Assembly (NCBI GenBank): GCA_964569025.1
Contig: CAZMSQ010000016.1
Location: 1-48,837, forward strand
From: CAZMSQ01 sp964569025
GTDB lineage: Bacteria; Bacteroidota; Bacteroidia; Chitinophagales; Saprospiraceae
Direction of reading: 5' to 3'
Length of the DNA: 48,837 bases
Under the pieces are notes generated by a model. It saw nothing but the letters and a program-made list of their open reading frames with translations, was not told the origin of the DNA and ran no database searches. The translations under genes were made by a program, and so were the position numbers. This document shows positions 33,801-44,700 of the stretch, in pieces (positions within the stretch are counted from its first letter, which is position 1; every line of letters starts with the position of its first letter).

Positions 33801-36656
33801 TTAATAATAATACCCGATAGACAGCATCATGTATCTCCGGCGCTGAGGCACATATGGGATGTACCCTGAGATGTTGGAATAACTCCCGGATCCAAGCTGC
33901 GGACCCGGGTGGAAATAGTCCTGATTGTCAGCATCCAGAATGTTATCATTGAGAATGTTCTGAACCGAAAACTGGAGCTGTAGGTTCGGAAACTTTTTGT
34001 GGGTCAATAACAGGCTTCCGTGAAAGATCAGATAGGCAGGATACCGGTTGGACCCATTGAGACCCGGGTTAAGGGTCGCGGTTGTGGCCGGTCCTACAGG
34101 AGTACGGGCTACAAAATTACCGCGAAGATTGAGGCTGAATGGAATCACGAAATTTTTTCTGGTATAGGTCATACTCAGGTTCATATGGTGCGGGGATATC
34201 TCACCAAGCGGAATGCTGACCGATGCAGTATCATCATCCATCCCCTGATCAAGGGCCTGGAGAAATGTATAATTGAGGCTGGCTCTGAACCCAGCATCTG
34301 GAAAGTTGACGCCTGCCATAAGCATAGAACCCTGCAACTTATTAGTCCCGGTGTTTCTGTTTTGAAGCAGTCCATTGGGCAACTCGACGGTTGAGACCAC
34401 ATCATAGATATAACTGGTGTAGGTATTGACCTCCCAAAAGACTTTCTTGTCAAGGTGCACCCCTCCGGCTGTCAGGCTGCCATATCGTATTTTTTCCGTC
34501 TTAAGAGATGGGTTGGGGATTCGGCCATCCGCTGTCGAAAAACGTGTCCAGTGGGATACATTCTGGCTTCCAATTGTTGAAATTGACTTAAAATAGAGGT
34601 CTTTCGTTTTATACACCACGGCAAAGCGCGGAGAGATATCCCAACCGAAGCCCCCTCCAAACCGAATGCGGTTGTAGTCGACCCTTGATCCAAGGGTCAT
34701 GAATAATTTCTTGGGAATCAGGGTGTATTCACCCTCTACATAGAAGCCAAGATCAATGACCGGAAACTGATTACTGCCCAGTTCCTGATTGGATACAGTG
34801 CCAAATTCTTGCGCCAGAAAGACAGTGTCCTGAGGATTGGGCTGCGCAAAATTGTAGTCGGTAAATGTCAAAAAATCACCCTGCATCTGGCTGCTTCGCA
34901 CCTCAATGCCACCCAGAATATCAAGTCTGGGGCCGTCGTAAAACAGTCTGGCATCATTGCGAAACTGCCTGCCTTCGTAGTAATAATAGTTATTTGAAAA
35001 TCCGGGTTTTGCCCGCTGTTTTCCGATTGAATTGATAATCAGCGTGTCCGGGTAAAATAAATGTGCCAAATGCAGCCTGCTGGCAGGATTCCCAAGCGGG
35101 TCAAACCTGACCAGATTACTTGATTTGTCGAGGGCATGCGCCTTGAAGGAAAGGAGGTTGGAAAATGTGAACCGCTTGATCTTACGTTCAAAGCGAACAT
35201 AGAAGGTCGCATTAAATGGAGTCCACCTCCGCCCGTTTTTTGATCCCGGGGCATACAGGTCAATGTGCTGATTAATCCCCTCATTCCGCTGCCAAGACCG
35301 GATACCGAGCACAAAGCTGTTGAACCTGAGTTTGAAGTCGAGAAAGAAATCTCTCGTATCATTCGAAAACCCATTTCGCCTTCCATTGACATTGCCGGTA
35401 TACAAGTTTCTGTCAATAGCCCGTGCTGCATCAATGCCCTCTGGTGTTAATACGATGCTGTCAATATCTCCGGCTGGGTTTTGGTAGACATCAATCCATG
35501 GGCTCCCCAGCGGGATTTGGAACAGGTTCGCATAATTTGTCAGATTGATAATCTGCCCAGGACCGTTTTGAGATGGTAAGAAGAACCCGTTCTGATCGAG
35601 GTCAAGGTGGTCATAGGTCAGATAGTCTACATCGCTGGAGTCATAGTCAAGGAAGTCAACATAGGAGATATCGTGTTCTGCGGAGACAAAAGACCGCGCA
35701 CTGAGACTGAGGTCAAAGGCTTCGTTTTTTAAGCCCAGAGTGAAATCCACATCATAGGTTTCATAGCTGCCACCTGAAATTCTGCCATACCCGTAAACGT
35801 TCGACTTGGGCTCTTGTGCCTCATCTGGCAAGATGGGGTTATTTGGTCGTTCTCCGGCCTGATAGGTGATGATGTTAATAGCCCCGACGAAGGCCCTCGG
35901 ACCGTATATGGTGGAGGCTGGTCCGTACAGCACTTCCACCCCTTTGATATTTGAAATCGGATACTGGCGGGACAAATAAGCGATATTTGACCAGATGTCG
36001 TTTTCTTCAACGCCATCGACCATGACCAGCGTTTTTTCGGTATTGTCCTGGCGGAAACCGAGCTGATAGATGTTGGCATAGTTGGTGCCGTGGGATTTGG
36101 AGATGTCAAATCCGGGAAGATCACTGAGCAAATCAATGAGATCGACGTAACCGCGGGTCAGTATTTCCTCTCTCGTGATCAGAAAGACAGTGGCGGGGGC
36201 CTCTCGAATGTCTTCTGCTTTTTTTGAGACCGAACTGACAGTCACCACCAGATTTTTTCGGGCGAGCCTTTGGAAAATTTCATCGAAAACCACATTCGGC
36301 GGGGCCGAAAACTGAGGGTCATTGAGGATGATTTTGAGAATGAGCTCTTCCGCTTTCTGAATATCGTCTTGTGCAATGGCAATCAGGGCAAGCAGATGAA
36401 GTGCCTGATTTTCTATTTCCAGACTTGTAAATCCCGCTCCCTCCTGGCACAATTTGATGGTAGCCTGAGCCTCTTGGAAAAGGCCAATCTCATATGACTC
36501 CTGAGCGGCATCGATGACACTATAATCGCATTGACCCGATAGCCGGCTAGCAAAACATATAAGCGCCATACTTGTCAAAATTGCCAATCTTCTTCCTATC
36601 AGCCGGATTGCGGCCTTCTGGGGCAAGCGAAACAAATATGAGCGGGTCGTATGCAT
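33801..36656 (-). CDS. TonB-dependent outer-membrane receptor with TPR-like N-terminus
   Basis: 951 residues. After a signal peptide (MALICFASRLSGQ, about 30-42) there is a helical TPR-like region (about 45-120), then a TonB receptor plug (about 135-260: REAPATVFLITREEILTRGYVDLIDLLSDLPGF, VMVDGVEENDIW, VEVLYGPASTIYGPRAFVGAINIIT), and a 22-strand-type barrel to the C-terminus, ending in aromatic YMMLSIGYYY. It has no carboxypeptidase-like SusC domain and no SusD partner. The substrate is unknown. It starts eight bases after the nSTAND1 stop and is the second gene of that unit. It is convergent with the CIS operon, with only eight bases between stops. Confidence 0.92.
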   Translation of the reverse strand: MHTTRSYLFRLPQKAAIRLIGRRLAILTSMALICFASRLSGQCDYSVIDAAQESYEIGLFQEAQATIKLCQEGAGFTSLEIENQALHLLALIAIAQDDIQKAEELILKIILNDPQFSAPPNVVFDEIFQRLARKNLVVTVSSVSKKAEDIREAPATVFLITREEILTRGYVDLIDLLSDLPGFDISKSHGTNYANIYQLGFRQDNTEKTLVMVDGVEENDIWSNIAYLSRQYPISNIKGVEVLYGPASTIYGPRAFVGAINIITYQAGERPNNPILPDEAQEPKSNVYGYGRISGGSYETYDVDFTLGLKNEAFDLSLSARSFVSAEHDISYVDFLDYDSSDVDYLTYDHLDLDQNGFFLPSQNGPGQIINLTNYANLFQIPLGSPWIDVYQNPAGDIDSIVLTPEGIDAARAIDRNLYTGNVNGRRNGFSNDTRDFFLDFKLRFNSFVLGIRSWQRNEGINQHIDLYAPGSKNGRRWTPFNATFYVRFERKIKRFTFSNLLSFKAHALDKSSNLVRFDPLGNPASRLHLAHLFYPDTLIINSIGKQRAKPGFSNNYYYYEGRQFRNDARLFYDGPRLDILGGIEVRSSQMQGDFLTFTDYNFAQPNPQDTVFLAQEFGTVSNQELGSNQFPVIDLGFYVEGEYTLIPKKLFMTLGSRVDYNRIRFGGGFGWDISPRFAVVYKTKDLYFKSISTIGSQNVSHWTRFSTADGRIPNPSLKTEKIRYGSLTAGGVHLDKKVFWEVNTYTSYIYDVVSTVELPNGLLQNRNTGTNKLQGSMLMAGVNFPDAGFRASLNYTFLQALDQGMDDDTASVSIPLGEISPHHMNLSMTYTRKNFVIPFSLNLRGNFVARTPVGPATTATLNPGLNGSNRYPAYLIFHGSLLLTHKKFPNLQLQFSVQNILNDNILDADNQDYFHPGPQLGSGSYSNISGYIPYVPQRRRYMMLSIGYYY

Positions 36657-36664
36657 AGTCCTGC

Positions 36665-39600
36665 TTATTTTTGAGAGTTGGTTTGGGAGAATGCTCCCTG
36701 AATATCAGCGAGCTGAGCTTCCACCCCGTACACCCACTTAAAGACATTTCCCCCCTCGTCTGCCGTCAATAATACATGAACGCCATCTTTTCGGATCGAC
36801 TGTGCCAGAGCCCATACCCACTTTTTATGGCCCTGAAGGGTGACGATGGTGTTTTCAACCTTATCTGAAGGAAGGCCAAGGTCATAGACTTTGATGGTCT
36901 GGTCAAGGCTGGCAGAGTAGAGCAGTGGGCGGCTTTTATCAAACAATAGTGAGGTCACTTCACTTTTGTGCTCAATAAATCGATGGACAAGACTGATAGG
37001 ATTTACCCGCTTGGCTGCTGCCTCCAGATCCTTTCTGTCAAAAAGCAAAATTGGGCTGGATCGAAGTCCACAAGCTACAAAAGAGTCATTCAAAGCCAGT
37101 GCAGTGATTGCTTTTCCGGAAATCAGCGTGTCAAGGGCTTCCAGTTTTTTCAGAGCGGTGCCGTCGAAGTGGTAGAGAGAGGTTTTGGTTCCGACATAGC
37201 CGGTGGCGAGGCTGTCTGACCATACCGCAGAGATTAAGGTATCAGGAGCCTTGATTCGGGTTTTGATTTCTCCGCCTGCTGTGAGGATGTACAGCATTCT
37301 TGCCGTAACGGCGAGTACCTCCTGCCCACCAGACAAGGTGCTCAGATAGAAGACCGGGTCTGGATCTTTTTTGGTAGGGGCAATGATATTTTTCGGCTTC
37401 CCGTCTGGCAGCAACGCAGTTACAATACCGCCTGTGAATGTTCCGGCAAACATTTGATGGTCTGTCACGAAGAGGACTGACCTGATGCGGTCTCCAACCT
37501 GAATAGGAGTTGAGGTGCTGTCTTTGATAAACCATGCCTGCTCCTTATCTCCACCTGTGAGCACCGAGCCATTGGGTGAAACAGCCAGGCTCCGCAATCC
37601 GACCTGCCGGAGCAAAAAGACATTCTCAGCTGATTCGATTGCCTTGCCTTCAGCCTGCAGGCTTTGTTCGACGGCACCGAGCAGGTGTTGTAGCTGATTG
37701 TTGGGCAAGACCGTGCCGTTGACCTTGGTGGAGTATTCCTCATAGCTTTTGTAGGTCTCGGCAATCTGATTGACAAGGGCTTCGCTCGGACCCTGAGAGT
37801 TCAACTGGTTTTCGAGCACATAGAAGTCCCTTAGAATCCTCATCAAGGTTTCCCGGTCATCCGCCTTTTGTTTGGCAATTTTCTCGAGTTCGAGGGCCTG
37901 AGCCCTTTGGGCATTGGCTTTCTCGGCCTGCTCTTTCGCCAGCTCGGCCTGTTGCTTAGCTTGTTCCTCAAGGACAAGCGCCTGTTGGGTCTGACGTCGG
38001 GCATCTTCGGCTTTTTCTCTGGCAGCTTCAGCCTTTTGGTATTCCTCTTCGGCCCGGTCTACTGCCTGATTGGCTCTGTTGGCCTCGGATTCTGCCAGCT
38101 TTTGGGCCTCACGGGCTGACTCTGCCTGCTTGAGTGCTATTTGCTGAGCGACATCTGCATTCTCCTTCTGTTTTTGAGCCTCATATCTCGCCTGCTGAGC
38201 CCGAGTAAAGAGGATAGACATCACAGCAATTATCAGGAGGGCTGCGGCTGCCACTGTGACCATTCGTTTTCTGATGGCCCTGATTTTTCGCTTCTGCTCA
38301 TTTTCCCTTGCCAGCACTTCTGCGTTATAGGCATCTTCGCTGGTTTTGAGAAAGTGGATAGCCTTGTCGTAATCCGGATGATACCGCTGTGCCCATGCTT
38401 TCCCGGGTTGTTCGTCGCTGTACCATTTTTGAGCAATATTCAATTCAGGCGGCTTGAGCAAACCGGCCGTGCCAGCTTCATACCGGCCCGCACTTTCCAC
38501 CAGAAACAGGTAATGGTCGCGGGACTCTCTCTCGTCCTGTATCCATTTCTCAAACTCGGGCCAACTTCGAAATACGCTTTCATTGCCAAGGTTTACTACA
38601 TCCAGATCCTCCCATGCAGCATCTGGAGGCCGGGCAACATGCTGGATGACAGCCGGGACCTGGTCTAAGAAAATGGCTCCAGGCTTCATAAACTCACCCA
38701 GAATCTGAGACAAATCTTGAGGAGTGCAGTCCAATAATTGACGGATGCGCCCAAAATTCGCAGGTTGGCTGATTTCTCCGCTGCCTCCAGCGAGGGTTAT
38801 GGTTCTAAACAGATGCTCAGTGACATGTCTGGATGCCTCATCTGACTGGGAAATGATTTCTTCAAGGGCATGAGAAAAAATGTCCGAAACCCCACCCAGC
38901 GCCTGGACATCTTCTGCCGTCACGGCACTCGGTGTGCCTTTGTGCCTGACCGACTCGTACATCAGGAATTGTATATTCGCCAGTCTGGATGGTTCTGAGC
39001 CACCTTCTTTCACAACCCAGTTGATGACCTCTTCTGAAAGTGGCACCCCAAGAGCGGCTGCCGGTCCTGCTGCCATCTCGCGGATCTCCTGCTTCCTGAG
39101 CCTCGGCATTAAAAACTGGCCCTGAGCCATCTCTTCCTGCAGCCGTCGGTACGGGAAAAGCTGCCCCATATGTTCAGATCGGAGCGTCAGCAACACATAG
39201 ACTGCCGAGCCCTTTTCAGAAGTGGCTTTGAGAATGTTGTCAAAAAAGACCTGGATATCATCCTTTTGCTGATCTTCATATAGGTCCTGATACCGAAAAA
39301 GATCCTCCATCTGGTCGATGTGTATCAGTAGATTTTTCTTTCCCGCTAGGGGAGAGTTCCGATACAACTCAAACAGCCCGGAATTGTCGTGCCGCAAGAT
39401 GAGCTCATAGCGATCCGCTTCGTCAGGAGTTGGAGCAAGGCCTGGATGAAGGGCACCCTCTCCGGCCAGAGCAAACGCCAGGTTGCGCAGTGGATTCAAA
39501 CCCGGTCGGGTCTGGCAGACTGTCCATTTTGTGCCCGCCGCACCGTGGTGTCCGGCATGGAGAGCCGGAATTAAACCGGCCTGTATCAATGATGTCTTAC

Positions 39601-39763
39601 CGCTCCAGGCAGGCCCAACCACAGAAATGAGTTTCTGGCTTTGCATCAAGCTCAGCAAATCATCTACTTGCCGGGTCCTGCCAAAAAAAAGAGGCGCGTC
39701 GACGGCCGTAAACGGTCGCAACCCAATGAATGGATTCGATGGTGCACCAGGCGATTGACTCAT
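36665..39763 (-). CDS. nSTAND1 ATPase with membrane helix, coiled coil and beta-propeller-like sensor
   Basis: 1032 residues. The start NPFIGLRPFTAVDAPLFFGR and P-loop GPAWSGKTS (50-58) define nSTAND1; Walker B is LLIHIDQMED (145-154). A winged-helix-like region ends near 480. One transmembrane helix follows at about 501-520, then a long Ala/Glu/Lys coiled coil (about 525-650) and a diverged WD40-like propeller to the end (SLVHRFIEHKSEVTSLLFDKSRPLLYSASLDQTIKVYDLG). The ATPase therefore lies in the cytoplasm, with coiled coil and propeller probably outside the inner membrane. STAND proteins are signal-triggered switches that oligomerise on ATP binding. Such WD40-STAND genes often lie near Bacteroidota CIS loci, so a sensing or control role is plausible but unproven. 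Confidence 0.85.
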   Translation of the reverse strand: MSQSPGAPSNPFIGLRPFTAVDAPLFFGRTRQVDDLLSLMQSQKLISVVGPAWSGKTSLIQAGLIPALHAGHHGAAGTKWTVCQTRPGLNPLRNLAFALAGEGALHPGLAPTPDEADRYELILRHDNSGLFELYRNSPLAGKKNLLIHIDQMEDLFRYQDLYEDQQKDDIQVFFDNILKATSEKGSAVYVLLTLRSEHMGQLFPYRRLQEEMAQGQFLMPRLRKQEIREMAAGPAAALGVPLSEEVINWVVKEGGSEPSRLANIQFLMYESVRHKGTPSAVTAEDVQALGGVSDIFSHALEEIISQSDEASRHVTEHLFRTITLAGGSGEISQPANFGRIRQLLDCTPQDLSQILGEFMKPGAIFLDQVPAVIQHVARPPDAAWEDLDVVNLGNESVFRSWPEFEKWIQDERESRDHYLFLVESAGRYEAGTAGLLKPPELNIAQKWYSDEQPGKAWAQRYHPDYDKAIHFLKTSEDAYNAEVLARENEQKRKIRAIRKRMVTVAAAALLIIAVMSILFTRAQQARYEAQKQKENADVAQQIALKQAESAREAQKLAESEANRANQAVDRAEEEYQKAEAAREKAEDARRQTQQALVLEEQAKQQAELAKEQAEKANAQRAQALELEKIAKQKADDRETLMRILRDFYVLENQLNSQGPSEALVNQIAETYKSYEEYSTKVNGTVLPNNQLQHLLGAVEQSLQAEGKAIESAENVFLLRQVGLRSLAVSPNGSVLTGGDKEQAWFIKDSTSTPIQVGDRIRSVLFVTDHQMFAGTFTGGIVTALLPDGKPKNIIAPTKKDPDPVFYLSTLSGGQEVLAVTARMLYILTAGGEIKTRIKAPDTLISAVWSDSLATGYVGTKTSLYHFDGTALKKLEALDTLISGKAITALALNDSFVACGLRSSPILLFDRKDLEAAAKRVNPISLVHRFIEHKSEVTSLLFDKSRPLLYSASLDQTIKVYDLGLPSDKVENTIVTLQGHKKWVWALAQSIRKDGVHVLLTADEGGNVFKWVYGVEAQLADIQGAFSQTNSQK

Positions 39764-39848
39764 AGGTGGTTCAGCGGTTTCGTGCTCTTTTCGTCATATC
39801 CAGAGTGAATGTAGGAAAAGAAGCGTAATCTATTCAATCATCGAAAGG

Positions 39849-40034
39849 TTAGAAGATGAGAAACAAAGTAATAAGCCCAAAAAATATGCCATACAATTGC
39901 ATCCACAAACCATTGAGGAAATCTTCGGTCGTTCCTTCCTGCCGCAGACTTTTCTCTGGAAAGGCAATATCCGCATCTGGCCAATATGTCAGAGCATATA
40001 ATGCCCTGAATTCGCCTTTTTCTGATGCTTCCAT
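39849..40034 (-). CDS. Small membrane protein, 61 aa
   Basis: Starts from an ATG preceded by aaaggtgaa, seven bases after the glycosyltransferase stop. It has 61 residues with a charged N-terminal half (EASEKGEFRALYALTYWPDADIAFPEKSLRQEG) and one C-terminal transmembrane helix (LYGIFFGLITLFLIF). No family is recognised. It is the last gene of the RND-glycosyltransferase operon. The longer frame from 40166 would overlap the upstream gene and is rejected. Confidence 0.6.
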   Translation of the reverse strand: MEASEKGEFRALYALTYWPDADIAFPEKSLRQEGTTEDFLNGLWMQLYGIFFGLITLFLIF

Positions 40035-40041
40035 TTCACCT

Positions 40042-41718
40042 TTATTCAGAGGGTTTCTCCCTTTCTCGCACGAAAAAGACAAACCCATTCTTCCCGCCGA
40101 TTTCCCGGAGCCCTTCCACCGCACGCAGGGCATCCGCCTTGTGAATTTTTGTGACGATGTAGACATCCTTGTCAGGGGTTCCGAAAATCAACGAGTCATT
40201 CAAATAGGTCAATTCCGGGTTTGAAGTCGGCCGCCGGTTTCCGTAAAATAAATGGGCATAGGATTTATATCCATAAACCGTTTTATATGCGTCCGTTTCT
40301 GCTACAGTGTCTTCAAAAAACTCGATTGCCGCTCTTTGAGAAAATGCTTCAATGCGCCCGATAAAGGCAATGAGTGAAAGCATGACAAAAATGGCAGTTC
40401 CACCAAACAGAACTGAAAATGCAGCGTGGACATTCTTACGGGCATACAAGCCAAAAAATGCGACCATGATTCCGATGAGAAAGAGCCCCGGAAGAAAAGT
40501 TGCCCAGGGCCAGGTGACCGCTGCCTCGAGGTTTCCGCGAGCGAAAGGATCATCAAAGAGCGGAGCCAAAACGGCCGCCTGACGGCCGACAACTGGCAGT
40601 GCCAGAGTAGCGATTACAAAAAGTCCGCCAATCAATAACAGCATGATTTTCATCCAATTGCTCAGTCGAATCTGTCCGGATATCAGATGACCAATCACCA
40701 CCGCTGCTAAATAGGTCATCGGAAAATAACACAAAGAAGAATAATGGACAATTTTTGACTGCACCACAGAAAAGAGCACCAGCACCACAAAAAAGAGGAC
40801 TTTCATCCATCGCAGCATATCCCTCTGGTGGAGTTGCATCGGAGGCGGAAGGGCTCCAAAAGCACGGATAGCGAATATGGAGGCGGGAAAGACACCGAAA
40901 AGCAGCACCACCACATGATACCCCGGGAAGCCCCCGTGTCCTGCATCCGGCGTGCTGAATAACCGAATCTGGTAGGTGACAAATTCCGTCACAAACCACG
41001 GTCCGTTGCGCAGCGTTTCTGCCCCGTACCAGAAGCCTGTGACAAGTACTGCCACTACTGAAAAGAGCACAAGCTGTGGGAGTGTTACAAACTTAGCAAA
41101 CCTTCTGCTGATCCAGTAAATACCAATTGTCAGGGCGGCAATCAAAAAGCCTGCCTGACCCTTTGTCAGCATAGCCAGACCTATCAGGGCACCCGAGGCA
41201 GCCATATATGACCACTCCGGGGCACTGTTACGGACCACCCTCAGGCCGCGACGCTTCCACACTCCAAGGATGAAGACGTAGATGCCGGAGAATATAAAAA
41301 GGTTAAAAAGGGGGTCGATAATTCCGGATTTGAAGTACAGAAAGGGCAGCACAGAACCGAAATAGACACCGGCCCAAATAAATCCGAATCGGTGATTGTG
41401 AAGCCTTCGGCCCATCAGGTAGAGAATGACCAAGGTGGCAATACCCGTCAGCGCATTAGGTAGGCGGGCTGCATATTCTCCGATACCGAATACCGACATC
41501 GCAAGGGCTTGAAGCCAGAAAAAAAGAGGCGGCTTCTCCCAGAATGGCATGTAGTTGATCTGAGGACGGAAAAATTCCCCGGTCAGGAGCATTTCCCGGC
41601 TGATCTCCGCAAAATTGATTTCATCCCAGTCAAACAAATGGACGCCACCTAGAAAAGGAAGGTAAAATGCCGCTCCAAGACCAATCAGCACCCATATCGC
41701 CTTGTCCGGACTGCTCAT
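40042..41718 (-). CDS. ArnT-like (GT39/GT83) integral membrane glycosyltransferase
   Basis: 558 residues from the ATG at 41718 (MSSPDKAIWV), 28 bases after the RND stop; a TTG at 41775 would overlap that gene. The N-terminus holds LFDWDEINFAEISREML, the acidic loop motif of PMT/ArnT-type enzymes, followed by NYMPFWEKPPLFFW. About a dozen hydrophobic helices follow, then a small periplasmic C-terminal domain. These enzymes move a sugar from a polyprenyl phosphate to lipid A, glycan or protein outside the inner membrane. The acceptor is unknown. Its place behind RND genes may link efflux with envelope modification. Confidence 0.87.
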   Translation of the reverse strand: MSSPDKAIWVLIGLGAAFYLPFLGGVHLFDWDEINFAEISREMLLTGEFFRPQINYMPFWEKPPLFFWLQALAMSVFGIGEYAARLPNALTGIATLVILYLMGRRLHNHRFGFIWAGVYFGSVLPFLYFKSGIIDPLFNLFIFSGIYVFILGVWKRRGLRVVRNSAPEWSYMAASGALIGLAMLTKGQAGFLIAALTIGIYWISRRFAKFVTLPQLVLFSVVAVLVTGFWYGAETLRNGPWFVTEFVTYQIRLFSTPDAGHGGFPGYHVVVLLFGVFPASIFAIRAFGALPPPMQLHQRDMLRWMKVLFFVVLVLFSVVQSKIVHYSSLCYFPMTYLAAVVIGHLISGQIRLSNWMKIMLLLIGGLFVIATLALPVVGRQAAVLAPLFDDPFARGNLEAAVTWPWATFLPGLFLIGIMVAFFGLYARKNVHAAFSVLFGGTAIFVMLSLIAFIGRIEAFSQRAAIEFFEDTVAETDAYKTVYGYKSYAHLFYGNRRPTSNPELTYLNDSLIFGTPDKDVYIVTKIHKADALRAVEGLREIGGKNGFVFFVREREKPSE

Positions 41719-41741
41719 CGTTACGGTGTTATTGACTGAGC

Positions 41742-41760
41742 ATGCCTCATTGTGAGGCAT
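41742..41760 (-). other. Hairpin across the RND stop codon
   Basis: A perfect eight-base stem (atgcctca/tgaggcat) with a three-base loop contains the RND stop codon and precedes the glycosyltransferase start. No T run follows. It may slow or process the transcript between the two genes. Confidence 0.45.
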
Positions 41761-44700
41761 CTTCAGCCAAGTCAATCAATATATTTGGCTCTTTTCCAGA
41801 TAGATAGCTGTAAATTCCCGGAATTACATAAAGCGTCAGGATGGTGGAAAACAACAGCCCGCCGATGACGGCAATGCCCATGGACACCCTGCTTTCTGAT
41901 CCCTCTCCGAGGGCCAGTGCGATGGGTAGCACGCCCAGGGTGGTTGAAAGGCTCGTCATGAGAATGGGCCTGAAACGGGCCACAGCCGCATCGAGAATGG
42001 CCGCTGAGCGACTCAGGCCCTGTGCCTTGCGCTGATTGGCAAACTCCACAATCAGGATTCCGTTTTTCGCTACAAGGCCGATGAGCATGATGATGCCAAT
42101 CTGGCTGAAGATGTTCAAAGTCTGCCCGAAATACCAAAGTGAGAGAACGGCCCCGGCCAATGCGAGGGGGACGGTAAACATGATGATGAAGGGATCGCGA
42201 AAGCTTTCAAACTGAGCAGCCAAAACCAGATAGATCAGCAAAAGGGCCAGCCCGAACGCAAAGCCAAGGCTCGAAGAACTCTCTGAGAAGTCTTTTGAAG
42301 GACCAGCAAGAGAGGTTAGGTACTGGTCTCCGAGTACGTCGGCAGCAATAGCTTCCATGGCCTCGATGCCGTCTCCGATGGTCTGCCCATCAGCAAGGCC
42401 TGCAGACACGGTGGCCGAGACGAACCTGTTGAAACGGTACAAGGTCGGTGGGGTTGTTTGTTCCACCAGCGTTACAAGGTTGTCAAGCTGGATCATATTT
42501 CCCTCCGAGGAGCGCACATAAAGCGACCTGACATCGACTGGTTCGTTCCGGTCCTGGCGTTGTACCTGACCGATAATCTGGTACTGCTTTCCGTTCATAA
42601 TGAAATAACCAAACCGCTGCCCACTGAGTCCAAGCTGGAGGGTCTGGGCGATATCAATCATCGAGACACCCATATCACGCGCTTTCTGGCGGTCTATGTC
42701 AATCCGTATTTCAGGCTTGTTGAACTTGAGGTCGATATCTGAAAAGCTGAAAACCGGCTCAGCATTCACACGCTCCATAAACGTGGGCAAAACCTCCTTG
42801 AGCTTTTCAAGAGTGGGGGCCTGTATGACAAACTGCACGGGTAAGCCGCTGCGCCGCCCCCCGATGCTTTGTTGCTGGGAGATAAATGTGCGCGCACCGG
42901 TCAGGTCTCCGACACGAGGCGTCAAATCAAAGAGAATGTCCTGCTGGGAGCGATCGCGCTCAGCAGGGTTGCTGAGCAGAACAATCAAAAATCCGGAGTT
43001 GACAGAGGTGGAGGCCCCGAAGCCGGGTGAGGTGACCGAAATGACACCATCCAGTTCGGGGATGGCAGACTGGGTCAGGTCAACCAACTCGTTCATGTAC
43101 CCCTCCATGTATTCAAAGGTCGCACCTTCTGGCGCCGTGGCAAAACCGCGCAGACGGCTGCGGTCCTCGTAGGGTGCAAGTTCCTGCTGCAAATTGCTGC
43201 CAATCTGATACATCAAACCACCAGCACCGAGCATTATCACAAACGACATCCATCTGATCCGCATGAATTGTTGCAAGGAATTGGCATATAGCCTGTTGAG
43301 GGAAACAAAGAATGGCTCAGTGACTCTGTAAAACCAAGTATGAGTTTCTCGTCGCTTGAGCAATCTGGAAGACAGCATCGGGGTCAGGGTCAGGGCCACA
43401 AACGAAGAAATGACCACCGATCCGGCAATGACATAACCAAACTCTCGAAAAAGCCTGCCTGTCAGGCCCTGTAAAAAGACCACCGGCAAAAAGACAGCTA
43501 CCAGGGCCAGCGTGGTAGCAATGACTGCAAAAAAGATTTCCCGTGATCCGGACAGAGCAGCCTGAAGAGGAGGCATGCCTGCCTCGATTTTCGCGTAAAT
43601 ATTTTCCAATACTACAATCGCATCATCAACCACCAAACCTATCGCCAGCACAATTCCCAAAAGTGTCAATACATTGATGGAAAATCCCGAAGCGTACATG
43701 ACAAAAAAGCCTCCAATCAGAGAAATCGGAATCACCAGGACCGGAATGACAGTGGTGCGCCAGTCCCGTAAAAACAGAAAAATGATAATCACCACCAGCC
43801 CAAAAGCAATATAGATGGTCTGTTCTACTTCGTCAATGGAAGCACGGATAAAGCGCGTATTGTCAAACCCGATTCCCAGCCTGATGTCTTCAGGCAAATC
43901 TTTTTTGATCAGCTCGAGACGGCGGTAAAACTCGTCGGTTATTTCTATATGGTTGGAGCCCGGCTGAGGAATGATGGCATTCCCCACCATAGGCACCCCA
44001 TCGCGCTTGAGTACAGTCCGCAGATTTTCAGGACCAAGCTCTGCATACCCTACATCTCTGAACCTCACTACATTGCCGCCTTCTTCCTTGATGATAAGAT
44101 CATTGAACTCCTGAGGAGTCGTCAACCTGCCCACTGTGCGGACCGTCAGCTCAGTAGAGACACCCTCAACACTGCCTGATGGCAGTTCAATATTTTCGCG
44201 GAGCAGAGCATTGCGGATATCCAGTGGCGTGAGCTGATAGGCTACCAATCGAGTGGGGTCTATCCAGAGGCGCATGGCATAAGTCTTCGACCCCCACACC
44301 CTGATTTCACTGACCCCATTGATGGTCTGTAATTGCTCCTTGAATATGTTTTCTGCAATGTCAGTCAACTCAAGCAAGGAGCGCCTGTCGCTCTGTATAT
44401 TGAGGAAAATAATCGGGTCAGAGTCTGCATCTGCCTTTGAAACCACCGGCGGATCTGCATCCGGCGGCAGATTTCGGACTACACGGGAAACCTTGTCTCG
44501 CACGTCATTGGCCGCCGTCTCCAGGTCAATCTCCAGATTGAATTCTACTGTCAGCGTACTGCGTCCATCGCGACTGACCGATGTAATGGTCCGGATTCCG
44601 GCTATGCCGTTGACTGCCTCTTCAAGAGGCTCTGTAATCTGGGATTCAATGATGTCTGCGTTGGCGCCCACGTAACTGGTTGATACAGAAATGGTCGGCG

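Noticed and set aside
40042..41775. Longer glycosyltransferase start at the TTG 41775
   Set aside because: It would overlap the end of the RND gene by 29 bases and adds 19 residues without family similarity; the ATG at 41718 fits better.
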